Below are positions 6,151-11,891 of a stretch of DNA of 11,891 nt, piece by piece. The DNA comes from Acidobacteriota bacterium (GTDB lineage Bacteria; Acidobacteriota; Terriglobia; Acidoferrales; UBA7541). Under the pieces are notes generated by a model, which was given only the letters and a program-made list of their open reading frames with translations, searched no databases and was not told the DNA's origin. The stretch spans positions 1 through 11,891 of the forward strand of contig JAFAZL010000255.1 in assembly GCA_019239815.1 (NCBI GenBank), read 5' to 3'. The stretch's first letter is position 1. Each line of letters begins with the position of its first letter. The translations under genes were made by a program, and so were the position numbers.

Positions 6151-6178
6151 CCGCGGTCTGGGAAACGACCGCGGCTAC
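6151..6178 (-). repeat. REP-like hairpin with CTAC foot upstream of the first M13 gene
   Basis: CCGCGGTC at 6151-6158 pairs perfectly with GACCGCGG at 6167-6174 around an 8-base loop, followed by CTAC at 6175-6178. The minus strand reads GTAG then an 8-bp stem. It ends 13 bases before the GTG of the M13 gene, so the hairpin would sit just ahead of the ribosome binding site and might affect translation. Confidence 0.65.
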
Positions 6179-6191
6179 AGGGTGGTGAATT

Positions 6192-8264
6192 GTGATTCGG
6201 AGATTGGTGGCTGTGGTGGGCGTGGTGATCTTGATTTTGGTGGGGACGGTCGCGGCGGTGGCGTCGCCCCGGGGCGGGGCTGAGGCCGCGCGGACGGGAG
6301 CGGATACGAATGGGTATTGGGGGTTTGCGCTGGGCAATTTGGACCGGAGCTGCAAGCCTTGTGATGACTTTTTTGAGTTTGCGATGGGCGGGTGGATGAA
6401 GGCGAATCCGATTCCGCCGGAGTATTCGACGTGGGGATTGTTCACGGTGCTGCTGGACAAGAACCAGCAGAATTTGCGGCAGATTCTGGAGAAGGAGGAC
6501 AGCGCGAATTCGGCAAACGGTTCGAACGGGCAGAAGATCGGCGATTTTTATTCAAGCTGCATGGACACGAGCGCGATCGACGCGGCCGGCGTGAAGCCGA
6601 TTGAGCCGGAGATGGCACGCATTGCGGCGGTTAAGGACGTCGCCACGCTGCAATTGGAAACAGCGCGGCTGCAGGCCGAGGGCGTCACCGCGATGTTTCG
6701 GTTCAATTCGCGACAGGATGCGAAAGACAGCACGCAAGTGATTGCAACGGCTGGGCAAGGCGGCCTGGGGCTGCCGGATCGCGATTACTACCTGCGTGAA
6801 GACGAAAAGTCGAAGAAGCTGCGCGACGCGTATGTGGCGCATGCGCAGAAACTGTTCGAATTGCTGGGCGATCCGAGCGATAAGGCCGCGACGGAAGCGA
6901 AGACGATCATGACGATCGAGACAGCGCTGGCGAAGGCTTCGATGTCGAACGTGGATGTGCGCGACCCGAACAAGACGTATCACCGGATGAGCGAGATGGA
7001 AGTGCAGACGTTAGCCCCGAATCTTTCGTGGGCGACGTATTTCGATCAGGTGGGTGTGCCGGGGCTAAAGGATTTGAATGTCGCGCAGCCGGACTTCTTC
7101 AAGTCGCTGAGCGCGGAACTGACCGCGACACCGATCGACGATTGGAAGACGTATCTGCGATGGACCTTGGTGAATACGACGGCGCCGGGATTGTCGGAAC
7201 CGTTCGTGGCGGAAGACTTTGCGTTCAATGGCAAAGAGTTGCGCGGAACGAAAGAGATTTTACCGCGATGGAAGCGGTGCGTGACGGCGACGGACCGCGG
7301 TCTCGGCGAAGCACTCGGGCAAGTCTATGTGGAGAAATATTTTCCGCCGGAGGCAAAGGCACACGCACTGGAGATGGTGCACAACCTGACAGCGGCGCTG
7401 CGCCAGGATATCCCCACGCTGAGCTGGATGGGCTCTGCGACGCGGACGCAGGCAATCGCCAAGCTGCAAGCGTTTGGCGTCAAGATCGGCTATCCCGACA
7501 AATGGCGCGATTATTCGGGATTGAATATCGTTCGGACCGATTACATGCAGAACGAACTGGGCGCAGCTCACTTCGAGTTTGCGCGGCAGCTCAAGAAAAT
7601 CGGGAAGCCTGTGGACAAAACGGAATGGGGGATGACCCCGCCAACGGTGAATGCGTACTACCGGAGCAGCATGAACGAGATTGTTTTCCCGGCGGGAATT
7701 TTGCAGCCGCCTTTTTACGACCCGAAGGCCGACGACGCCGTGAACTATGGCGGGATGGGCGCGGTGATCGGGCACGAGATCACGCATGGCTTCGACGATC
7801 AGGGAAGCAAGTTCGATGCGCAGGGAAATTTGAAGGATTGGTGGTCGCCGGACGATCTGAAGAATTTCCAGGGGCGCGCGAAGTGCGTGTCGGATCAGTT
7901 CGACGGGTACGTGGTGGATGGCGATTTGCACGAGAACGGGAAGCTGGTGCTAGGCGAAAGCATCGCGGATCTGGGCGGACTGACGATCGCGTATGCGGCG
8001 TATGAGAAGTCGCTGGAGGGCGCGCCGCGGCCGCCGGAGAAGGACGGCTTCACAGCGGAGCAGCGGTTCTTTTTGGGTTGGGCGCAAATCTGGGGAGCCA
8101 ACGAGCGGCTGGAGTATGCGCGATTGCTGGCGAATACGAATCCGCATCCGCTGCCGCGTTTTCGCGGGAATGGGCCGCTTTCGAACATGGCGGAGTTTGC
8201 GAAAGCGTTCGGGTGCAAGAAGGGCGACGCGATGGTGAGAGAGAACGCCTGCAAGATTTGGTGA
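6192..8264 (+). CDS. Exported M13 (neprilysin/PepO-like) zinc metallopeptidase, copy 1
   Basis: A 690-residue protein; an in-frame stop at 6186 makes GTG 6192 the only reasonable start, with GGTGGTGA just before it as a modest binding site. Residues 1-26 are a signal peptide (R3, R4, then a Val/Ile/Leu core, V-A-S). The N-terminal M13 domain begins with C-K-P-C-D-D-F-F at about 55 and G-G-W-M-K. The catalytic domain has N487-A-Y-Y (substrate binding), H528-E-I-T-H532 (two zinc ligands and the general base) and E589-S-I-A-D593 (third zinc ligand and partner Asp). It ends in A-C-K-I-W, the usual M13 C-terminus. Length is normal for the family. It should cut oligopeptides in the periplasm or outside. 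All catalytic residues are present. It is followed by a 270-bp gap and a diverged second copy. Confidence 0.95.
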   Translation: MIRRLVAVVGVVILILVGTVAAVASPRGGAEAARTGADTNGYWGFALGNLDRSCKPCDDFFEFAMGGWMKANPIPPEYSTWGLFTVLLDKNQQNLRQILEKEDSANSANGSNGQKIGDFYSSCMDTSAIDAAGVKPIEPEMARIAAVKDVATLQLETARLQAEGVTAMFRFNSRQDAKDSTQVIATAGQGGLGLPDRDYYLREDEKSKKLRDAYVAHAQKLFELLGDPSDKAATEAKTIMTIETALAKASMSNVDVRDPNKTYHRMSEMEVQTLAPNLSWATYFDQVGVPGLKDLNVAQPDFFKSLSAELTATPIDDWKTYLRWTLVNTTAPGLSEPFVAEDFAFNGKELRGTKEILPRWKRCVTATDRGLGEALGQVYVEKYFPPEAKAHALEMVHNLTAALRQDIPTLSWMGSATRTQAIAKLQAFGVKIGYPDKWRDYSGLNIVRTDYMQNELGAAHFEFARQLKKIGKPVDKTEWGMTPPTVNAYYRSSMNEIVFPAGILQPPFYDPKADDAVNYGGMGAVIGHEITHGFDDQGSKFDAQGNLKDWWSPDDLKNFQGRAKCVSDQFDGYVVDGDLHENGKLVLGESIADLGGLTIAYAAYEKSLEGAPRPPEKDGFTAEQRFFLGWAQIWGANERLEYARLLANTNPHPLPRFRGNGPLSNMAEFAKAFGCKKGDAMVRENACKIW

Positions 8265-8348
8265 GGGGCGCGCGGCTCACGCACAAATCCTTCTTGAACT
8301 CATGGTTGGTAGTTTTGTTTAGATCAAGCCAGGGTTCCTCCACTTCGT

Positions 8349-8397
8349 AAGCCGGCGCATTCGCTCAGAAGCGAATGCGAAGACAAGACGCCGGCTT
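8349..8397. repeat. Nested inverted repeat between the two M13 genes
   Basis: An outer stem AAGCCGGCG (8349-8357) pairs with CGCCGGCTT (8389-8397). An inner stem CGCATTCGCT (8356-8365) pairs with AGCGAATGCG (8370-8379) around a four-base loop. The two overlap by two bases, so they compete or form a switch-like alternative. There is no T-run after either, so a simple intrinsic terminator is not indicated. A dispersed repeat of the BIME type is as likely. The rest of the 270-bp gap (8265-8534) shows only the small stem-loop listed next, an isolated TTGACA at 8410 without a good -10, and the ribosome binding site. Confidence 0.55.
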
Positions 8398-8444
8398 GCT
8401 TCGGTCGGATTGACAAACTATGTTGTGGTCGCACTTCAGAGGCT

Positions 8445-8462
8445 ACGGAAGCTGACTTCCGT
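8445..8462. promoter_or_regulatory. Small perfect stem-loop upstream of the second M13 gene
   Basis: ACGGAAG at 8445-8451 pairs with CTTCCGT at 8456-8462 around the tetraloop CTGA. It lies 73 bases before the second M13 gene. TTCTT follows, too short a T-run for a sure terminator. It could be an operator or leader hairpin. Confidence 0.35.
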
Positions 8463-8521
8463 TCTTGGCAAGTTGGCGTCTAAGCGATCAGGATTCGTGT
8501 CACTATTCAGGGCTGAAATTC

Positions 8522-8526
8522 AGGAG
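8522..8526 (+). promoter_or_regulatory. Shine-Dalgarno of the second M13 gene
   Basis: AGGAG followed by a purine run, 8 bases before ATG 8535. The adjacent in-frame ATG at 8538 is an alternative start that changes one residue. Confidence 0.75.
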
Positions 8527-8534
8527 AGAGAACG

Positions 8535-10586
8535 ATGATGCTGCGGCGATTGTGTGCACTGACGGGGCTCGGCGTGGCGATTCTGGCCGGGACGACGCTG
8601 GCGTTTGCGGGGCAGGGCGGGGATGACAAGGCGAAGCTGGGCTTTGACGTGGCGAATATGGATATGACATGCAAGCCGTGCGACGACTTCTATAGATACG
8701 TGAACGGTGGATGGATGAAGAAAAATCCGATTCCGCCGCAGTATCCGGCGTGGGGCCCGGATCAGATTATGTTCGAGCACACCGAGTCGCGGCTGCACGA
8801 CATTCTGGAAGCGGCGGCCGCGAACACGTCGGCAGCGGCAGGTTCGAACGAGCAGAAGGTCGGCGATTACTATGCAAGCTGCATGGATACGAAGGCGATC
8901 GATGCGAAGGGGCTGAAGCCGCTCGATGCCTACTTACAAGAGATTGCGGCGATGCACGATGGCGCGTCGCTGCTGGAAACCGCTGCGAAATTGCACGATC
9001 AAGGCACCGGTGTGTTGTTCGGGTATGGTTCGAATCAGGATTTTGCCGACAGCACGCAGGTGATCGGCGAGGTTCGGCAAGGTGGACTTGGATTGCCGGA
9101 TCGCGATTACTACACGCGAGACGACGATAAGTCGAAGGAAATCCGGAAGCAGTACGTCGAGCACATGACGAAGATGTTTGTGCTGATGGGCGACGGGAAA
9201 GAAAAAGCGGCGAAAGAAGCAGACACCGTGCTCGGGATCGAGACTTCGCTGGCGAAAGCTTCACTCACCAATGTCGAACTGCGCGATCCGCAGAAGAACT
9301 ATCACATGATGCCGCTAGCGGATGCGCAAAAGCTGACGCCGCGGTGGAATTGGGACGCGTATTTCCGCGCGATTGGCAGCCCACAGATCAGCAAGATGAA
9401 TGTGTCGCAGCCGGAATTTTTCAAGGCGATGGATGGGTTGCTGGCGAGCGTGCCGATGGATGACTGGAAGACGTATTACCGCTGGCAGTTGATTCACCGG
9501 TCGGCGCGGCTTTTGTCGGATCCATTTGTGAAGGAGAACTTCGATTTTGTCGGGCGCGTGCTGGAAGGCACGACGGAGATGCGCGTGCGCTGGCGCCGCT
9601 GCTCGGCGGCGGTAGATGAGGGATTGGGCGAGGCGCTGGGGCAGATGTATGTGGCGAAATATTTTCCACCGGCGGCGAAGGCCCGCGTGCTGGAGATCGT
9701 CCACAATTTGTTGACGGCTCTGCACGAGGACTTGAAAGGGCTGGAATGGATGAGCCCGGAGACGCGGAAGGCGGCGGAAGAGAAGCTGCAGGCGTTTGCG
9801 CTGAAGATCGGGTATCCGGACAAGTGGCGCGACTATTCGAAGCTGAAGATCGATCGCGAATCGTATGCAGGGAACGTGTTTCGTGCGACGGCGTTCGAAA
9901 ATGCGCGCGACCTGGCGAAAATCGGCAAGCCGGTTGACCATGCCGAATGGGGGATGTCGCCACCGACGATCAACGCTTACTACAATCCACAACTGAACGA
10001 GATCGTATTTCCGGCGGGAATTTTGCAGGGCGTGTTTTTCGATCCGGATCGGGCCGATTCGTATAACTATGGCGCGATCGGCTCGATCATCGGTCACGAG
10101 ATCACGCACGGATTCGACGATCAGGGCGCGCAGTTTGATCCTAAAGGAAATCTGAAGAACTGGTGGACCGAGAAGGACCTGAAGAATTTCCAGGATAGAG
10201 GCGAATGCATCGCGAAGCAGTTTGACGGATTTGAAGTCGAAAAGGGGCTGCACGAAAACGGCAAGCTGGTGGAAGGCGAGAGCATCGCGGACCTCGGAGG
10301 GCTGACAATCTCGTATGCGGCGTTTGAAAAGTCGATTGAGGGGAAACCGCGAGAAAAGGATGCGAATGGATTTACTCCCGAACAGCAATTCTTTGTGGGA
10401 TTCGCAGCAGTCGCGGCGATGAATTTGCGGCCGGAGTACGCGCGGTTGCTCGCGAACACCGATCCCCATCCATTGCCGGAGTTTCGCGTGAATGGGCCGC
10501 TTTCGAATATGGAGGCGTTTCGAAAAGCATTTGGATGCAAGAGTGGCGAGCCGATGGTACGGGAGGGTGCTTGCAGGATTTGGTGA
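8535..10586 (+). CDS. Exported M13 (neprilysin/PepO-like) zinc metallopeptidase, copy 2
   Basis: A 683-residue paralogue of the preceding peptidase with a strong ribosome binding site. The signal peptide spans about residues 1-25 (R4, R5, then a Leu/Ala core, A-F-A-G). The N-terminal domain again begins C-K-P-C-D-D-F-Y with G-G-W-M-K-K. Active-site residues: N480-A-Y-Y, H521-E-I-T-H525, E582-S-I-A-D586, and the final A-C-R-I-W. Copies 1 and 2 are well over half identical by eye in the catalytic third and align with almost no gaps. They differ most in the region after the signal peptide and around residues 620-650. Both keep full catalytic sets, so neither is a decayed copy; different peptide preference or different expression is the likely reason for keeping both. 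A cyanophycinase-like gene starts 4 bp after the stop, so the two are almost surely co-transcribed. Confidence 0.95.
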   Translation: MMLRRLCALTGLGVAILAGTTLAFAGQGGDDKAKLGFDVANMDMTCKPCDDFYRYVNGGWMKKNPIPPQYPAWGPDQIMFEHTESRLHDILEAAAANTSAAAGSNEQKVGDYYASCMDTKAIDAKGLKPLDAYLQEIAAMHDGASLLETAAKLHDQGTGVLFGYGSNQDFADSTQVIGEVRQGGLGLPDRDYYTRDDDKSKEIRKQYVEHMTKMFVLMGDGKEKAAKEADTVLGIETSLAKASLTNVELRDPQKNYHMMPLADAQKLTPRWNWDAYFRAIGSPQISKMNVSQPEFFKAMDGLLASVPMDDWKTYYRWQLIHRSARLLSDPFVKENFDFVGRVLEGTTEMRVRWRRCSAAVDEGLGEALGQMYVAKYFPPAAKARVLEIVHNLLTALHEDLKGLEWMSPETRKAAEEKLQAFALKIGYPDKWRDYSKLKIDRESYAGNVFRATAFENARDLAKIGKPVDHAEWGMSPPTINAYYNPQLNEIVFPAGILQGVFFDPDRADSYNYGAIGSIIGHEITHGFDDQGAQFDPKGNLKNWWTEKDLKNFQDRGECIAKQFDGFEVEKGLHENGKLVEGESIADLGGLTISYAAFEKSIEGKPREKDANGFTPEQQFFVGFAAVAAMNLRPEYARLLANTDPHPLPEFRVNGPLSNMEAFRKAFGCKSGEPMVREGACRIW

Positions 10587-10590
10587 ACTA

Positions 10591-11586
10591 GTGCGAAGGG
10601 CAACGGTTTGCGCCGGCATTTTGCTGTTGGCTGCGACTTTCGCGCCGCGAGCGGAGGCGAAGTGGCGGTACACGCGAACCGGAAGCCCTACCGATGTCGC
10701 TGTCGTGGCGCGCGCGGGTTACGCGCTGATGGGCGGGGGCGCGAAGCAGGACCCGGCGTTTCATTTTTTGTGCGAGCGGACCAACGGCGGCGACTTCCTG
10801 ATTTTGCGGGCGAACACGGATGACGACTACGCGCAGAGCGTGAACAAAGAGATCTTCGCGATGTGCCCGCTGAATTCGGCGGCGACGATTGTGTTCGAAG
10901 GGCGCGAAGACTCGGATGATCCGACGGTTGCGCAAATCATCGATCATGCCGAGGGAATTTTCATCGCGGGCGGCGATCAATCGAATTATTTGCGCTTTTG
11001 GCAGGACACTCCGGTGCAGGCGGCGCTGAACCGCCACATCGCGGCGGGAAAGCCGATCGGAGGCTCGAGCGCCGGGCTTGCGGTGCTGGGCGAGTTTTCG
11101 TTTGCGTCGATGATCGACACAATTCATTCGCCGGAGGCTTTGGCCGATCCGTATGGGAACAAAATCACGATTTCGCGCGAGTTTCTGACGATTCCGCTCT
11201 TGAAGGGAATCATCACCGACACGCATTTCGCGAAGCGCGATCGCATGGGGCGGCTGCTCGTTTTCATGGCGCGGATTTTGCAGGACGAATGGGCGAAGCA
11301 AGTGCGGGCGATCGCCGTGGAAGAAAATGTCGCGTTGTTGCTGGAGCCGGATGGCAGCGGCAAGGTTGTCGGCGAAGGGTCGGTGTATTTTCTCGAAGCG
11401 AAAAACTCGCCGGAAGTTTGCCGTCACAACGAGCCGCTGAAATTCGATGGCATCTCTGTGCGTCGCGTGGGAGACAAAGGATCGTTCAACGTGAAGACCT
11501 GGAGCAGCACTGACGGCGACACTTACACACTTTCGGCGCAAAACGGCAAGGTGACTGCTGCCGGCTCGAATCACGGACTCTACTGA
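10591..11586 (+). CDS. Exported cyanophycinase-like S51 family protein
   Basis: A 331-residue protein. The frame is open further upstream inside the M13 gene, but GTG 10591 gives a clean signal peptide: M-R-R, a Leu/Ala core, cleavage after A-E-A. GGTGA overlapping the previous stop can serve as binding site. Family marks: G-Y-A-L-M-G-G-G near the N-terminus of the mature part, A-G-G-D129-Q130, G-G-S-S160-A-G with S160 as the predicted nucleophile, and D210-T-H212-F-A-K-R-D-R-M-G-R-L carrying the predicted catalytic His. Cyanophycinases cut multi-L-arginyl-poly-L-aspartate to beta-Asp-Arg dipeptides. This exported acidobacterial-type branch is often named cyanophycinase without proof, so another beta-aspartyl or acidic peptide is possible. 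No cyanophycin synthetase lies in the window. Pairing with an exported M13 peptidase suggests external peptide scavenging. Confidence 0.85.
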   Translation: MRRATVCAGILLLAATFAPRAEAKWRYTRTGSPTDVAVVARAGYALMGGGAKQDPAFHFLCERTNGGDFLILRANTDDDYAQSVNKEIFAMCPLNSAATIVFEGREDSDDPTVAQIIDHAEGIFIAGGDQSNYLRFWQDTPVQAALNRHIAAGKPIGGSSAGLAVLGEFSFASMIDTIHSPEALADPYGNKITISREFLTIPLLKGIITDTHFAKRDRMGRLLVFMARILQDEWAKQVRAIAVEENVALLLEPDGSGKVVGEGSVYFLEAKNSPEVCRHNEPLKFDGISVRRVGDKGSFNVKTWSSTDGDTYTLSAQNGKVTAAGSNHGLY

Positions 11587-11619
11587 TGGATTTAATCGCA
11601 GCGGCGGCGTCGAGCGGTG

Positions 11620-11891
11620 TTAGAAGCGCAAAGCAAGCCCGGCGACGATCTGCACGCTGCTTTGCCACTGGCCAAACATGTGCGTGCCGAGATAATCCAC
11701 GCCGCCCTTTGCGGAAATGACGTCGTTGATCGCGTAGTCGATTCCGCCGCCCATCGTGACCTCGAACCCGTTCTGGCCGCCGCTCGCCGTTTGCGGAATC
11801 AGGTGTACGCCGCCAACCAAAGCGTGCGCCCATGGGTCGAGTCGGCCGTGCCCAAAGGAGAATTTTGGACCGGCGCCGTAACCCAGATAAC
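11620..11891 (-). CDS. Outer-membrane beta-barrel protein, C-terminal part (runs off the window)
   Basis: On the minus strand a frame is open from the right edge (first full codon at 11889) to TAA at 11620-11622, giving the last 89 residues. It reads Y-L-G-Y-G-A-G-P-K-F-S-F at the edge, then W-A-H-A-L-V-G-G-V-H-L, G-G-G-I-D-Y-A-I, G-G-V-D-Y-L and ends G-L-A-L-R-F. Strands alternating Gly/aromatic residues and a terminal Phe are the mark of outer-membrane barrels recognised by the BAM complex. It resembles the small OmpA-like/opacity-type barrels common in Acidobacteriota. The start lies outside, so an internal TTG at 11820 should not be taken as a start. It converges on the cyanophycinase-like gene with a gap of 33 bp and no visible terminator hairpin. 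Confidence 0.75.
   Translation of the reverse strand, partial: YLGYGAGPKFSFGHGRLDPWAHALVGGVHLIPQTASGGQNGFEVTMGGGIDYAINDVISAKGGVDYLGTHMFGQWQSSVQIVAGLALRF

Noticed and set aside
7028..8005. Open forward frame of 325 codons
   Set aside because: It is an out-of-frame shadow of the first M13 gene, Gly/Arg-rich, and starts inside the coding region without a binding site.
8410..8438. TTGACA as a promoter -35 box before the second M13 gene
   Set aside because: The -35 is perfect but at 17-18 bp spacing the -10 would be ACTTCA or CTTCAG, which is too far from TATAAT.
9315..10673. Long open frame of 452 codons on the minus strand
   Set aside because: It lies wholly antisense to the second M13 gene and the start of the cyanophycinase-like gene, is Arg/His-rich, and has no motif. 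It is a codon-bias shadow.
10588..11574. Open frame of 328 codons on the minus strand
   Set aside because: It is antisense to the cyanophycinase-like gene with its intact motifs, and the translation is Arg-rich without a recognisable fold.

Overview
The window looks like chromosomal DNA of a Gram-negative, heterotrophic member of the Acidobacteriota (Terriglobia/Koribacter-like). This is inferred from several features: moderately high GC, tandem exported M13 metallopeptidases, a cyanophycinase-like exported S51 protein, a CYCXC-type cysteine-rich exported protein, an outer-membrane barrel ending in a terminal Phe, and hairpin repeats with a CTAC/GTAG foot. Nearly every protein carries a signal peptide or membrane segments, so the region concerns the cell envelope and extracytoplasmic peptide handling. 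No rRNA, tRNA, CRISPR array, integrase or transposase gene was seen.

Region 1 (1-2545 and on to 4266) starts with an exported Cys/His-rich CYCXC/PCYCGC-type protein (227-733). It is followed by two paralogous 134-residue proteins (939-1343, 1490-1894), each with a signal peptide, a helical middle part and an Ile/Val/Leu-only C-terminal membrane segment, resembling the PA2779 family. Next come an exported C39-like cysteine peptidase (1973-2545, PA2778-like) and an overlapping gene (2485-4266) whose product joins TPR repeats to an Omp85/TamA-like outer-membrane barrel. In Pseudomonas, PA2778 (C39 plus TPR) and PA2779 are neighbours. Here the small protein is duplicated and the TPR part is joined to a barrel instead of to the peptidase. 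This is the best candidate in the window for a poorly described system.

Region 2 (4267-6191) begins with an intergenic stretch holding a 40-bp tandem repeat and a REP-like hairpin. A two-gene translationally coupled unit follows: a class I SAM-dependent methyltransferase (4560-5519) and a small polytopic membrane protein (5516-6049). A further REP-like hairpin comes next.

Region 3 (6192-11586) carries two diverged M13 (neprilysin/PepO-like) zinc metallopeptidases. A nested hairpin and a small stem-loop separate them. A cyanophycinase-like S51 protein starts 4 bp after the second peptidase. Together they look like an exported peptide-degradation module. The window closes with the 3' end of a convergent outer-membrane beta-barrel gene on the minus strand (11620-11891, partial).

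Three hairpins (near 1936, 4443 and 6151) share the same foot (CTAC on +, GTAG on -) and the same orientation, as expected for REP elements mobilised by RAYT transposases.
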